Below the pieces are notes generated by a model. It saw nothing but the letters and a program-made list of their open reading frames with translations, had not been told where the DNA came from and searched no databases. Made by a program: the position numbers and the translations under genes. Below are positions 1 to 10,106 of a DNA stretch of 43,416 nt, piece by piece. Each line of letters opens with the position of its first letter. The first letter of the stretch is position 1. The stretch covers positions 1-43,416 of the forward strand of contig CAZQKM010000019.1 of assembly GCA_964593925.1 (NCBI GenBank). The letters are read 5' to 3'. Origin of the DNA: Oleidesulfovibrio sp964593925 (GTDB lineage: Bacteria; Desulfobacterota; Desulfovibrionia; Desulfovibrionales; Desulfovibrionaceae).

Positions 1-1
1 G

Positions 2-58
2 AACACAGAAAAGTGGCTTAACTGGTACTCCACAAAAATGTGGCAGGATCAATCTTAA
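2..58 (+). CDS. possible C-terminal tail of a gene entering from the left
   Basis: An open frame runs from the window edge to a TAA at 56-58 and encodes about 18 Trp-rich residues (three Trp, ending in Gln-Asp-Gln-Ser). It could be the last codons of an upstream gene, but it is too short to assign to a family and an open stretch of this length can occur by chance. An imperfect inverted repeat lies about 55 bases downstream, which is where a terminator for such a gene would sit. Confidence 0.25.
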   Translation, partial: NTEKWLNWYSTKMWQDQS

Positions 59-346
59 TTGTGGCGAGATGTAAGCATCTTGCACTGCCCTCTGTTGCCT
101 GAAAAAAATTCTATGCACAACTTTGTATTGTTGTGTGCAATTTGGCATCATAGGCACATCTTTACAAATATTCATGTGTAATGTTACTAAAAAAATGGGT
201 TAATATCTGGCTCAATTTGATCTGGCAGCTGGCCCTTGCACGGAGAGAGAAACTCCACTTTGAAGAACTGCCAAAACACCATTAAAGTGCACCTAACCTG
301 CCAAAAATACAAATAAAAATACCTTACCAAGAAAACCGGGAGAAAA
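59..346. other. intergenic region with an imperfect inverted repeat at 114-139
   Basis: No convincing gene is seen here. At 114-121 TGCACAAC faces GTTGTGTGCA at 130-139, an inverted repeat with a one-base bulge and an AT-rich loop. It is not followed by a clear T-run on either strand, so it could be an operator or a weak terminator. The stretch just before 347 is A/T-rich and probably holds the promoter of the DUF2339 gene, but I cannot point to convincing -35 and -10 boxes. Confidence 0.35.
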
Positions 347-2995
347 ATGCTGTATATAGTAACTATCATTTTGACATTTATTGCTATTTTCATCGCCTTA
401 AAAGCATCCCACAAAGTATCATCTTTGGCATTAGAGGTATCCAGGTTGCGTGCAGAGTTCCTTGCCTTGCGTACTTCTGCCTCGGCTGACTTGCCTACCT
501 CCCCTGCACAAGAAATCACCAGAGCTGAGCCTGCGGTTGCAATGCCTCAACCCCGGCCCCAGCCCCAGCAAGCCTCATTCGCCACAAAACAGTCTGCTCC
601 TACTGCCAAGCAGGCCACCGCTGACAGTACAGGGCAACCTGCTGGTACAACACAAGATAAAAATTTTGAGTTCACACACACAGAAAGCTATATTTTTGAT
701 CACCTACGAGAACACTGGCTTGTCTGGGTTGGTGCACTGGCAATGTTGATTGGGGGCGGCTACCTAGTACAAGTCATTGGTAGCCGTATCGAATTTTCGC
801 CCACTGCACGTATTGCCATTGCTTTCAGCCTGTCAGCCATCACGTTGGCTGTAGGTGAATGGTTCCACCGTACAGAACAAAAAAACTCACAGCGGGCGAA
901 ACAAGCTCACGGATTTACCTATGCACCCGCCGCTGTTTCAGGGGCTGGTTTAACAGGTATCTACTGCACAGTCATTTTTGCGTTTGTGGTATATCAACTG
1001 CTTTCACCTACAGTCTCGTTAGTGCTCCTGGCAAGTACCGCATTTTTTAGCCTTGCGCTTTCGTTACGCCAAGGCCCCCTGATGGCACTGCTTGGACTTG
1101 TTGGCGGATATTCAGCACCGCTCTGGGTCAGCGGACCGGAGTTGAATTATTTTTTGCTGGCAGGCTACATCTCTGCAATTTCATTTACTGCCACGCTGCT
1201 GATGCAAAAAGTACAAACCCCCTGGCTATCCCCAAGTATTGCTGCCCCGCACGTGGTATGGATGCTTCTGCTGATCATGAGCATGCCACCTGCCCTGTTG
1301 TTCCCCTGGCTGCCGATATTCCTTACCATGACAGTATACCTCATTTTTGCCGTTCCACGTCTGGGTTGGCAGCTTGACCCCCACTACCGACACTGTCAGG
1401 GAAAATGGACGCACATCCCCGCTGCAATCGCAATTGTAGTGGTGGTGTCGTTGTTTATCGCACTCGCCAGAATACCAGATATGACCACCCTGCGAATGCT
1501 GTATTCATATGGCGTGCTCATGGCACTGGCATGGATTTCTGCACTGCGAAAAGGCTGGTCGCAGCCCGAATTCATCCCTCCGCTAGTGATTTCCACCGTG
1601 TCGTTGCTGGCTCTTTCGCTTTCGCTTGAAGCCTTTTACATGCAATATGCTCAATCCTCAATTTTGGTAGCTCTGGCTATCAGTATCCTGTTGATCTACC
1701 TACGAACATACAGGCAATATCTTGCTGAAGACCACTCTCAGCTTGCAGGAATAATACTGCTGGTGCTTGCCCCCCTGATGACACTAGGTACCCTATTCTA
1801 TGTGCACATGTGGGTTAACAGTTACCTCCTGATATGGACAGTATTCACCGCCCTGCTTGCCGGCTCTTACTTCTATCTAGGCAACCGTATTTGCGTACTA
1901 TCGCGCGAATGTTTTGCCGTTGTGCATACCTTTATACTGGGTAGTATTTTTGTCTGGCTCAGCGGTATATGGCTGACTACGGCTATCTCTGTGCACTTAC
2001 TGGCTATAGCCCTACAGTTTCGGCATAACTGGTTTTGCCCCACGGGCTGGGCAATCAAAATCGGCATGGGCATTCTGGCCGTGCGCCTCAGCTTGTTACC
2101 GTTCATTCCCAGCTGGCAACCTGTGGACACAGGACACTGGCTGTGGGGGCTGGTCAGCTATTTGCCATCCCTATGCATCTTGGCCTATGTGCGCATCATG
2201 TTGCAGCGTTCTCATACCGTTCTTGCCACTTGGTTTGAAGGAGCATTTTTGCATGTTTTTCTCATGACACTGCTTATCCATACCAATTACTGGCTGACCG
2301 GAAACTATGGCTATCTGCATGCTCTTAGCTTTACCCATATGGTAGTGTTTGCCAACCAGGCTTTGGCCATGAGTCTGGTATATGGCTATCGCACTCAGTT
2401 TACCCATACCTTAAAGCACATATATCAGGGGTACAGCTATGTGCTACTGTATGTATTTGCGTTGTTGATAGCATTGCTCAACACCTTTGAGTCGCCATTG
2501 CTTGTGGACAATGTGTCAGCCCAGGCGTTGCCGATTTTCAACATGCTGACCCTTGGCTGGCTCATACCCGCTGCGGTCCTTTTGGCTGCATCTGTTTTGG
2601 GTTGGCGCCTGCCGCATATTACTCATCATGCTGCGGCAGGCGTTGCCTTGGTACTCGGTGGCCTTTGGCTCGGAATGTCCATCCGCCAATTCTGGCAGTC
2701 AGTTTCCATGACAATATTTACTCCCACCGGTATGGCAGAGCTTTTTACCTACTCGGTAATCGGTATGGTTGTGGGGGCCCTGATGACATGGGGCGGTGTG
2801 CTACGCAAAGCTCCGACAGTACAACGTGTCGGGCTGGCTGTGCTTGCGTGCGTAGCCCTAAAAGTATTCTTGTGGGATATGCGTGCGCTGGATAGCTTCT
2901 GGCGCGCTTTTAGCTTTCTGTGCCTGGGGGCATCATTTGTTCTGCTGGGATGGCTGTTTCAAAAGCTTAACAGCTCTGCCGCAAGCAACAGGTAG
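347..2995 (+). CDS. DUF2339 family polytopic membrane protein
   Basis: This 882-residue protein has an N-terminal membrane helix (about residues 2-20), a Pro/Gln/Ala-rich linker (about 45-105), then a long series of hydrophobic helices to the C-terminus, probably more than twenty. The stretch Trp-Leu-Val-Trp-Val-Gly near residue 125 and the following Gly-rich helix are typical of the DUF2339 family, whose members are long inner-membrane proteins of unknown biochemical role. The ATG at 347 is preceded by GGGAG at 338-342, a short but acceptable spacing. The gene stands alone: a strong hairpin and a minus-strand operon follow it. Family membership is well supported; no function can be given. 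Confidence 0.85.
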   Translation: MLYIVTIILTFIAIFIALKASHKVSSLALEVSRLRAEFLALRTSASADLPTSPAQEITRAEPAVAMPQPRPQPQQASFATKQSAPTAKQATADSTGQPAGTTQDKNFEFTHTESYIFDHLREHWLVWVGALAMLIGGGYLVQVIGSRIEFSPTARIAIAFSLSAITLAVGEWFHRTEQKNSQRAKQAHGFTYAPAAVSGAGLTGIYCTVIFAFVVYQLLSPTVSLVLLASTAFFSLALSLRQGPLMALLGLVGGYSAPLWVSGPELNYFLLAGYISAISFTATLLMQKVQTPWLSPSIAAPHVVWMLLLIMSMPPALLFPWLPIFLTMTVYLIFAVPRLGWQLDPHYRHCQGKWTHIPAAIAIVVVVSLFIALARIPDMTTLRMLYSYGVLMALAWISALRKGWSQPEFIPPLVISTVSLLALSLSLEAFYMQYAQSSILVALAISILLIYLRTYRQYLAEDHSQLAGIILLVLAPLMTLGTLFYVHMWVNSYLLIWTVFTALLAGSYFYLGNRICVLSRECFAVVHTFILGSIFVWLSGIWLTTAISVHLLAIALQFRHNWFCPTGWAIKIGMGILAVRLSLLPFIPSWQPVDTGHWLWGLVSYLPSLCILAYVRIMLQRSHTVLATWFEGAFLHVFLMTLLIHTNYWLTGNYGYLHALSFTHMVVFANQALAMSLVYGYRTQFTHTLKHIYQGYSYVLLYVFALLIALLNTFESPLLVDNVSAQALPIFNMLTLGWLIPAAVLLAASVLGWRLPHITHHAAAGVALVLGGLWLGMSIRQFWQSVSMTIFTPTGMAELFTYSVIGMVVGALMTWGGVLRKAPTVQRVGLAVLACVALKVFLWDMRALDSFWRAFSFLCLGASFVLLGWLFQKLNSSAASNR

Positions 2996-3345
2996 TAATG
3001 ACCAAGCAGTATTCACACACGCCATGGGTTCAATGTGCCACACCACTCTGAGCATGTCTGTGCATATGAAAAACATGCACTGCATTACAATGTCATATAA
3101 GATAATGCAGACTCACTTGGACAAAAATAAACATTGGGCAGGAGCGTGCATCAGCAGCATGCTCCTGCCTATACTATAAAATGGTACGCTCTCTCAAAAA
3201 AATCTGCATCCCTGCAACCTTATCTGACCCCCAATATGCATATCAGTGCCTGCAATGGGCACAGCGGGTACAGAAAAAATTCGTACTCTGACTCGCTCAA
3301 AAATACGTATCTGTCGCCTAAGCAACCTGCGGTTGGCGCAGCCGA
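2996..3345. other. intergenic region between convergent genes
   Basis: This gap separates the DUF2339 gene from the 3' end of the first T2SS operon. It contains the strong hairpin annotated at 3137-3169 and a weaker one at 3059-3079 (GTGCAT/ATGCAC with a nine-base loop). The open frames that cross it have no recognisable content and no plausible ribosome binding site, so I see no gene here. Confidence 0.6.
3137..3169 (-). terminator. hairpin terminator of the gspF-gspM operon
   Basis: A 13-base stem (3137-3149 against 3157-3169, one G-T pair) encloses a seven-base loop. Reading the minus strand, the stem is followed by CAATGTTTATTTTTGT, a T-rich tract, so it fits a Rho-independent terminator for the operon whose last gene, gspM, stops at 3346. 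The stem may also stop plus-strand transcription from the DUF2339 gene, although no T-run follows on that side. Confidence 0.65.
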
Positions 3346-3834
3346 CTACTGCCCTTTTTGAGGACGCCGTACTGTCAATGCCATATTCCAGAGTTCCTCA
3401 TGGGTACGACGGATGGCGATACGCTCAACCAGTATATTACGAGAAGAGACTTCCAACGCGTATATAAGAGCCACACCGTTTTGCTGATGCATGCCTGTGG
3501 CGATAATGCTTACGCGTTCATACTTCATGCCATTTTCTTCCATCTGAGAAGGTGTAAGCGACCCTATACTTTTTTTGACACCAAGGCGCTCTACAATGCT
3601 GTTTACCTCTGAAAACAGCGTGCCGTCACCTGTATGGATGGGCAGGCGTGCCCCTTGCAATTGTTTAAGCATAGACGCTTTTTCTGCAATGGATACAGCC
3701 TGTTTTTGCAAGCGATCAATGCGTTCTACCGCTGCCTGCCGCTGTTTCAACACCCCAAATGCCATCCAAAAAATCAGTATGCACAAACAACAGAGCGCCC
3801 CGGCTCCGAATACATAGTGGCGTGGCATGCTCAT
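3346..3834 (-). CDS. gspM: type II secretion inner-membrane platform protein GspM
   Basis: This 162-residue protein has one N-terminal membrane helix (about residues 8-27), a short coiled-coil segment rich in Gln, Arg and Lys (about 30-65), then an alpha/beta domain of the PilO/GspM kind. GspM pairs with GspL in the inner-membrane assembly platform that holds the GspE ATPase. Its start overlaps the gspL stop as ATGA, so the two are translationally coupled; a second ATG lies two codons in. It is the last gene of the operon, followed by a hairpin terminator. Sequence similarity in this family is always weak, so size, topology and position carry most of the assignment. Confidence 0.8.
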   Translation of the reverse strand: MSMPRHYVFGAGALCCLCILIFWMAFGVLKQRQAAVERIDRLQKQAVSIAEKASMLKQLQGARLPIHTGDGTLFSEVNSIVERLGVKKSIGSLTPSQMEENGMKYERVSIIATGMHQQNGVALIYALEVSSRNILVERIAIRRTHEELWNMALTVRRPQKGQ

Positions 3835-5492
3835 TGCCCTGCCCCCCTCATGGCCTCCAGCTCAAATCGCACTCGCCCTTGGTCTTTTTGCACCGTGGCA
3901 GATATGATGCGGACCTCGCCCAAGCCGGATATGCCTGCCAACGCTACACGGAACTGTTCCACACCGCTGAATTCCAAAGCCCTCCCGGTGACAACAACAC
4001 GTTGCTTATCCACCACAACACTTTCCAAAAGTACTTCCACACTTGCAGGAATCGCATCGTGGATGCTTCGCATCAAATCCAAAACCCCCTGCTCTTGGAG
4101 TTCTCCAACAGAATCAAGCTGTAACACACTAATACGATTAGCAAAAACTGCTTCCATTCTGCTTGCCCCAAAGCGGCGTGCTGCCAGTTGGGGAAATGCT
4201 TGCTGAAAATCCTGACGCATACGCCGGGTCAACTCTTCTGCCTCTGTCTGTAAGCGCTGTGTTTCAGCCCATACTCCCCATATCCAGCTTATCGCCACAG
4301 CCAGCAGCCATAGGGATATCTGTCCCCAGCCGCTACGCAGAAGTTGAGCCAGCCCTTCGCGGGAAGACGGGTCTTCTGGAACAACAAAATTGGGTATCTC
4401 TCTACTTACCCCGCAGCTTTTAAAAAAAACAGAAACGCCCTGCTCAAAAAGGCTTGTCCCCCGGGAAAGCCCCAAGGCCGGAGCCCACTCGCAGATATCG
4501 CCAATCTGTTCTTTGGTAACCTTGGAAACATGCGCTGCAAAATCCAACGAAAAAGGCAGCTGTGCCTGATCAAACACATATCCCGGAAGGCCGGTTGCGT
4601 CTGTCAGAGCGGGCAGTAGCTGCATACACAAATGTGCATCACCTGCAACAAAAATACTCTGAGGTGCATCCCCCTTACAAGAAAGCAGAACACGGACATC
4701 ATGGAGCAAACGTGCTGTTAGCTCTGTTACTCCGTCAAGCTCCATGGCCGGACGTATGTCAGAAGCCAGGATGCTACGTAGCCTTCCCTTTTTGTCTGCA
4801 AACGCCAGGGTGAGCATTCCTCCCTGACAGTGCACAAGCAGCACATCAGCCAATAGAGGAGCAGCAGTAGCACTAAGCCGTATTTTTTCTACCATACGCC
4901 GCAACAGCGAAAACTGCCCGTCTGGACAAGAGACCGAGCTGCGAGGCTGCCCTGTCAACGGACTGTCTCCAGGGAACAAATTACATAGAGGAAACGGTTG
5001 TATCGTAATAAGCTGAGGGGCAATGCCAGAGCGTTTCAGCGCCTCTGTCAGAGCATCAAGACATGCCTTTTGCATCCCGACAGCAAGCACGTAGTAAGTG
5101 GCCCCAACCTTTTGCGCGGGAAGAAGGCGCAGCTCCAATTCCAAAGGGTCAAACGGTAACTCAGTTTCCTGGAGTAAAGAAACCGCACGGCGTATTTTGC
5201 CCCTGGAGTGAAAAGGAAAATCCCAGACACGAAAAAACGCCGCATCCGCTGGCAGGCAGATGCGAACATGTGCATCTGTGGCTCCCATGGCTATCCTTTT
5301 TGCAGCCAATAACTCTGCCAACTCGGAATAGTGCTCTGGCAAAAAATCTGCCCAAGAAGAATAGGACCACGGCTCTACCACTGCCCCTTCAACACAAAGA
5401 CAGCCCGGACTGGAACGCGCCAACAGCAGGCGTACTTCTCCTGGGGCGAAGGAAACAGACAGCGTACGAATACCGGTTTGGAGCCAGGCCAT
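3831..5492 (-). CDS. gspL: type II secretion protein GspL (actin-like domain plus periplasmic domain)
   Basis: This 553-residue protein has a long cytoplasmic N-terminal part with PilM/GspL-like character (about residues 1-390), one membrane helix (about 393-409), a coiled coil, and a periplasmic ferredoxin-like domain of the PilN/GspL kind. GspL anchors the GspE ATPase at the inner membrane and binds GspM. It is longer than the roughly 400 residues of classical GspL, mostly because of the cytoplasmic part. Its ATG overlaps the TAA of gspN by one base (TAATG) and its end overlaps gspM, so it sits in a tightly coupled operon. Confidence 0.83.
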   Translation of the reverse strand: MAWLQTGIRTLSVSFAPGEVRLLLARSSPGCLCVEGAVVEPWSYSSWADFLPEHYSELAELLAAKRIAMGATDAHVRICLPADAAFFRVWDFPFHSRGKIRRAVSLLQETELPFDPLELELRLLPAQKVGATYYVLAVGMQKACLDALTEALKRSGIAPQLITIQPFPLCNLFPGDSPLTGQPRSSVSCPDGQFSLLRRMVEKIRLSATAAPLLADVLLVHCQGGMLTLAFADKKGRLRSILASDIRPAMELDGVTELTARLLHDVRVLLSCKGDAPQSIFVAGDAHLCMQLLPALTDATGLPGYVFDQAQLPFSLDFAAHVSKVTKEQIGDICEWAPALGLSRGTSLFEQGVSVFFKSCGVSREIPNFVVPEDPSSREGLAQLLRSGWGQISLWLLAVAISWIWGVWAETQRLQTEAEELTRRMRQDFQQAFPQLAARRFGASRMEAVFANRISVLQLDSVGELQEQGVLDLMRSIHDAIPASVEVLLESVVVDKQRVVVTGRALEFSGVEQFRVALAGISGLGEVRIISATVQKDQGRVRFELEAMRGAGQ

Positions 5493-6415
5493 TATAACAC
5501 CCTGATAGCAGGCCGCCCCAAGGTGCCGCTGATCTTCAGATTCATTTCTTCAGCGCTCTTCAGCCGCATGAGCCCTGGATACGATTCTGGTATTGCAGGA
5601 GCGTCCGCTGGCTTTTCAATAAAAAACTCTCCTGTAATACTGCTTGATTCCAGGGCTTGGGGACGCACTGTCATCAGCCCTCCTCCTCTCAAACACAAAA
5701 ATTCATTGCCCAACGAACTGATATCAAGAGTGACTTGCCGTTGTTGCCAGCTCAGCTGTGCATCTCCTTTCACCCCCTGTAGTGCCTCTTGCAAAAGCTC
5801 CTTAAAAGGCAGCTCCACCTCTGCCTGTACGAGCCGCAGCCGGAATGCACCAGAAGTATTCTCCACTGACCCGCTCAAGGTACAATCCCCCTGAGCAAAA
5901 AAGCGGCCGCTTTTTATCTCCGCTCCGTTATACTCCAGAGCCAGAGCTGTCAGCTCAACATTATCCAACATGAACATGACAGAACCCGAATGCCAATTGC
6001 CAAAAGATGCAGGCTCCAGGACTACGCGGGCCGCTCCATTGCCAACTTCAGCCTCCAACACAAAACGCGGCCGAGGCGGAAACATACCAGCAAGCTCCAT
6101 GGACAGCACAGGACGAAGCAGGCGCACCTGCGGCAATTTACCTTTTTTGTCTTGCAGCAGTAGCGAGGCCATATGCACCCGTGGCAAAAAAAGCGAAACT
6201 TCCATCCCTGTGGCCTGGACAGCAGCCACTTGCTGTAGGCGGGATATTATATAGCTCCCCCCGGAATATCGGACATGAAACAGCCCCCAAAACAACATAA
6301 ACATGGTCAGGCCAAATATACCGTAGCCCAAGTACCCCAAAAACACGCGCCTCATACCAGTCTTGCCACTCCTGATGTCATACAGCAATCTGTCAGCCTC
6401 CTTACAGAATATCAC
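5492..6415 (-). CDS. gspN: type II secretion protein GspN
   Basis: This 307-residue protein has one membrane helix (about residues 26-48) and a long beta-rich periplasmic domain. It contains a Leu-Pro-Arg-Val motif and repeated 'Glu-Leu-Thr-Ala-Leu' type strands, as in the GspN proteins found in T2SS clusters of deltaproteobacteria. The start at 6415 is a GTG overlapping the gspE stop (GTGA). An ATG 20 codons in, at 6355, just before the membrane helix, is an alternative with an AGGAG upstream at rather long spacing. Position between gspE and gspL supports the call. The molecular role of GspN is not well established in the family. Confidence 0.75.
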   Translation of the reverse strand: MIFCKEADRLLYDIRSGKTGMRRVFLGYLGYGIFGLTMFMLFWGLFHVRYSGGSYIISRLQQVAAVQATGMEVSLFLPRVHMASLLLQDKKGKLPQVRLLRPVLSMELAGMFPPRPRFVLEAEVGNGAARVVLEPASFGNWHSGSVMFMLDNVELTALALEYNGAEIKSGRFFAQGDCTLSGSVENTSGAFRLRLVQAEVELPFKELLQEALQGVKGDAQLSWQQRQVTLDISSLGNEFLCLRGGGLMTVRPQALESSSITGEFFIEKPADAPAIPESYPGLMRLKSAEEMNLKISGTLGRPAIRVL

Positions 6416-8106
6416 ATGCCGGTAACCCGACTGACCTCGGCCAATGTGGTTGCCCCATCCAATACCTTAAGAAAGCCGTCATAACGCAAGGAACGCATCC
6501 CCCCCTGCAATGCATGGTGGCGCAGAGTATCTGCGTCACACTGTTCTGCAATGAGGCGCCGCAAGTCTTCCGCCACGGGTAATACTTCATAAATGGCCAC
6601 TCGCCCGCTGTAGCCCGTACCCATACATGCCGTACAGCCTGTTGGTCTGAAAAAGGGTTGGCCTGTATATAAAGCTTTTACCTCTTCCAATTCATGCAGT
6701 TCTGCTTCTGGAGGAGTATAGGCCTCGCGGCACTCTGAACAAAGCAGGCGTACAAGCCGTTGCGCCACTATGGCACGCAAAACAGAAGCAAGCAGAAATG
6801 CTTCCACACGCATGTCAAACAAACGGGTTACGGCGCTTGGAGCATCGTTAGTGTGCAATGTGGAAAGAACAAAATGGCCGGTAAGTGCTGATTGCACCGC
6901 AATACTTGCGGTTTCCATATCCCGGATTTCTCCAATCAAGATCACATCAGGGTCTTGACGGACAATGGACCGTAGTCCTTCGGCAAAGGTCAGGCCAATT
7001 TTGGGGTTCACATGGAGCTGGCCCACCCCGTCCAGCTCATATTCCACAGGGTCTTCAATGGTCAAAATATTTTTGTCAGGTGCGGCGATCTCTTGCAGAG
7101 CAGCATAAAGCGAGGTGGTTTTACCACTACCAGTGGGACCGGTTATAAGAATCATACCATGCGGCACTGAAACAAGGTCGCGCATCAGCGTAATATCCCG
7201 GGGCGACAATCCAAGCTCTGTCAGCGAAAGTACCCGCTCATTCTTTTCTAGGACACGCAACACAACCCGCTCACCAAAAGATGTGGGCAAGGTGGAGACC
7301 CGCAGACCTATCTGACGATCACCAAGAGTAATGGCGATGCGCCCATCCTGAGGCAAACGGCGCTCGGCAATATTTAGCTTGGCCATAACCTTGATGCGCG
7401 ACACAATGGCAGCATGGTGCGATTTACCTAAGCTATGCCGCTCATACAACACGCCGTCCAAGCGATACCGCACTTGTACCGTATCCCGATAAGGTTCTAT
7501 ATGGATATCACTTGCTCCCGCTCGCACAGCCTGTGCCAAAATCATGTTCACAATCTGAATAAAAGGTGCATCGCTACTGTCGTCGAGCAGATCCGCCACT
7601 GCTTCCGGGCCGATATCCACAGCGTCATTCAGGTTGTCCCGGATAACACTCTCCACGGTGCTTTCCTGGTGGACCGTCTCGCTGAAGACCCTGTGTATCT
7701 GATTTAAAAGAACACTTTCAGGCAATATACCCACGCGAGCAATTGGCTTCTGAAAAAACAGGCTCAGCTCTTGGGCAAGCAAACGCGAAGACGCCCTGGC
7801 AACTGCCAGTACAAGCTCTTCTCCTGCTCCGCGGAACAACATGATACGATGGCGCTTCACATACGCTATCGACAGTCTACTGATAAGCTTTGCATCACAT
7901 TCCAGGCTGCACTCGTCACAAAGATCGGCCAAACCATAATATTTCGACGCCAATTTTACGTAGTGGTGCTCCGAGACAAGGCCCTCTTTGAGCAGAGTAT
8001 CCTCAAACTCTTCATCTGTACTATCAAGGGACAAAATGCGCCCACGGTCTACGCAGCCCACACCCGCCCCATCCAACAGCCACTGGCGAAAAGTTGTCCT
8101 CTGCAT
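6412..8106 (-). CDS. gspE: type II secretion ATPase GspE
   Basis: This is the 564-residue cytoplasmic hexameric ATPase that drives the pseudopilus. It shows an N-terminal MshEN-like domain, a Walker A Gly-Pro-Thr-Gly-Ser-Gly-Lys-Thr near residue 323, an Asp box with the Ile-Glu-Asp-Pro-Val-Glu motif, a Walker B Ile-Leu-Ile-Gly-Glu near 389, and a zinc-binding CxxC pair (Cys-Ser-Glu-Cys and Cys-Thr-Ala-Cys) near 456 and 492. All these elements are intact. I prefer the ATG at 8106; a TTG two codons upstream (8112) is also open. It starts just after gspD and its stop overlaps the gspN start. Confidence 0.95.
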   Translation of the reverse strand: MQRTTFRQWLLDGAGVGCVDRGRILSLDSTDEEFEDTLLKEGLVSEHHYVKLASKYYGLADLCDECSLECDAKLISRLSIAYVKRHRIMLFRGAGEELVLAVARASSRLLAQELSLFFQKPIARVGILPESVLLNQIHRVFSETVHQESTVESVIRDNLNDAVDIGPEAVADLLDDSSDAPFIQIVNMILAQAVRAGASDIHIEPYRDTVQVRYRLDGVLYERHSLGKSHHAAIVSRIKVMAKLNIAERRLPQDGRIAITLGDRQIGLRVSTLPTSFGERVVLRVLEKNERVLSLTELGLSPRDITLMRDLVSVPHGMILITGPTGSGKTTSLYAALQEIAAPDKNILTIEDPVEYELDGVGQLHVNPKIGLTFAEGLRSIVRQDPDVILIGEIRDMETASIAVQSALTGHFVLSTLHTNDAPSAVTRLFDMRVEAFLLASVLRAIVAQRLVRLLCSECREAYTPPEAELHELEEVKALYTGQPFFRPTGCTACMGTGYSGRVAIYEVLPVAEDLRRLIAEQCDADTLRHHALQGGMRSLRYDGFLKVLDGATTLAEVSRVTGM

Positions 8107-8114
8107 GCTCAACC

Positions 8115-10097
8115 CTATGGAGCATGCAGAGCATAACCAAGCTTGGGCATGCTCATCACTGGTTTGGCAAGGCCGTCGCTGCCTATGGCCGTACGATGCA
8201 GTAACACTTTTTTCTCTACCATCAGACGCTCACTGTCCTCCCTGCTCCGCAACACATGCGGCGTGATAAAAATAAACAGATTTGTCTTTGTTGAACGCTT
8301 GTTACGCGATTTAAAAAGCCAACCCAGCAGAGGGACATCCCCCAGTCCAGGCACCTTATTTTCACTATATGTCGAGTCGCTGCTAAGCAAACCGGCAATG
8401 ACTGCCGTCTGGCCATCTTCCATCAAAATAGTAGTCTTGACGTAACGCTTTCTGGTGGTAGGAGCCAGAATTTGCTGACCGCCACCCATGGTGACCACAT
8501 TCTGCGTCACACGGCTGACTTCCTGCTCTATCTCAAGTCTGAGAGAACCGTTATCGCTAATCCTGGGAATAATCTTCAGCTTTACCCCTACATCCTTGTA
8601 ATCCACACTCTGGGTTGTAAAATCAAGATCGTTTTTGGCAGTACTTTCTTTGGTAAAAGGTACGTTATCCACAACCTCTACAGATGCCTCTTCATTGTCC
8701 AAGGCCAATAGTTGCGGGGTGGCAAGAATATCAACGTCTGAGTTGCCTTCAAGGCCGCTGATTACTGCCTGGATGCTATAAAATGATCCTCCCACAGAAA
8801 ATGCATCGGATATGACAGCGCCAATAGACCCCCCAGAAGGCATCGTGACAATACCGCTTGATCCAAGCCCAATATTGCCACCCCCCAAAGAGGCGCCGCC
8901 CAATATGTACGTATCGTCATCCCCACTGCCCCCGGCAACCCAGTTTACACCAAAAGAAAAATTGGCATCACTACTTGCCTCCATGATAAGCGCTTCGATA
9001 AAGACCTGCTTACGCACTATATCCAGCTTTTTGATGACCTGTTGCAGCGATTCAAATTCGTCCGGGCGTGCGGTAATAAGCAGAGAATTTGTTGCATTGT
9101 CTGCCACCACCTTGATATCCTTAGACAATGAGGTATCTTTTGCAGCTTCATCCTGTGCGGTAGAACGCTGACGTTCCACAAGTGTATTCAGCACCGTGGC
9201 CATGTCCTCGGCCTTGGCATTGGCCAGCGCTACCAAGTGCACATCACCCTTACCCTTGGGAGTCGGCACATCTAATTGTGCAACAGTATTTTTTATCATG
9301 GCAATACCCTCAGCATCGGCAAAGACCAGCAAGGAATTTGTGCGTTCATCTGCTTGAACAAAAGAAGACATCTTGCGTCCCTTTTTTCCTTGATCATCAT
9401 CCCGCGCCTTAAGCATTTTACCCAAACTGTCTGCAAGGTTTTTTGCGCTACCATGTTCCAGTGATATCATTTCAGCCCGCCCGGTCAGTGGAGCGGCTTC
9501 AGCCATTTGAATAAACGTAAGCGCCTTTTTGATATTAGTACGAGGTGCTGTCATAATCAAAATATTACCAGGAGGATACACAGAAACTGAATAGCTTCTA
9601 CCCAGTACCCCTGGAATGATCTTTGCCATTTCCTCTGCCACAACCTTTTCCAGTGGCACTATCTGGGTTACCAGGCTGTCATCCCCCTCCCCTTCCGCAG
9701 CAAAGCCAATATGCACGCCTGCATTTTGTCCAAGCCCTTCCTTGGCCGGCATAATTTTATATACGCTTCCATTCCGGGCCACGGTATACCCATGCACACG
9801 CAAGACAGAAACAAATGTCTGGTATGCCTCCTCTTGCGTCACAGGCACGGGTGAAAACACACTGACCTTACCCTTGACCGCAGGGTCCACCACAAAATTC
9901 CTACCAGTGACTTCGCTGATAAATTTTATAAAGTTATGTAACTCCACCCCTTTAAAGTCCATATTAATCTCTGCACGCTGGGGCACATCATGCAAAGCGG
10001 ACTCTGCGACTGTAACGCCCAGACACAGCACCACATAAAAAAAACAGATAAGCTTACTCACTGATTTCATACTGAAAAAGAACGTCCTGATTATCAC
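8115..10097 (-). CDS. gspD: type II secretion outer-membrane secretin GspD
   Basis: This 660-residue secretin has an N-terminal hydrophobic signal segment, an N0 domain beginning 'Ile-Asn-Met-Asp-Phe-Lys-Gly-Val', several KH-like N domains, a Gly/Ser-rich stretch in the secretin domain (about residues 385-425), and the conserved C-terminal signature Val-Pro-Gly-Leu-Gly-Asp-Val-Pro-Leu-Leu-Gly. It forms the outer-membrane pore. The start is a GTG at 10097 because GAGGG lies six bases upstream; an ATG at 10070 would give a shorter signal peptide but has poorer spacing. The Shine-Dalgarno overlaps the end of the PDZ remnant of gspC, showing the original gspC-gspD junction. Confidence 0.95.
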   Translation of the reverse strand: MIIRTFFFSMKSVSKLICFFYVVLCLGVTVAESALHDVPQRAEINMDFKGVELHNFIKFISEVTGRNFVVDPAVKGKVSVFSPVPVTQEEAYQTFVSVLRVHGYTVARNGSVYKIMPAKEGLGQNAGVHIGFAAEGEGDDSLVTQIVPLEKVVAEEMAKIIPGVLGRSYSVSVYPPGNILIMTAPRTNIKKALTFIQMAEAAPLTGRAEMISLEHGSAKNLADSLGKMLKARDDDQGKKGRKMSSFVQADERTNSLLVFADAEGIAMIKNTVAQLDVPTPKGKGDVHLVALANAKAEDMATVLNTLVERQRSTAQDEAAKDTSLSKDIKVVADNATNSLLITARPDEFESLQQVIKKLDIVRKQVFIEALIMEASSDANFSFGVNWVAGGSGDDDTYILGGASLGGGNIGLGSSGIVTMPSGGSIGAVISDAFSVGGSFYSIQAVISGLEGNSDVDILATPQLLALDNEEASVEVVDNVPFTKESTAKNDLDFTTQSVDYKDVGVKLKIIPRISDNGSLRLEIEQEVSRVTQNVVTMGGGQQILAPTTRKRYVKTTILMEDGQTAVIAGLLSSDSTYSENKVPGLGDVPLLGWLFKSRNKRSTKTNLFIFITPHVLRSREDSERLMVEKKVLLHRTAIGSDGLAKPVMSMPKLGYALHAP

Positions 10098-10106
10098 GTA
10101 GTACCC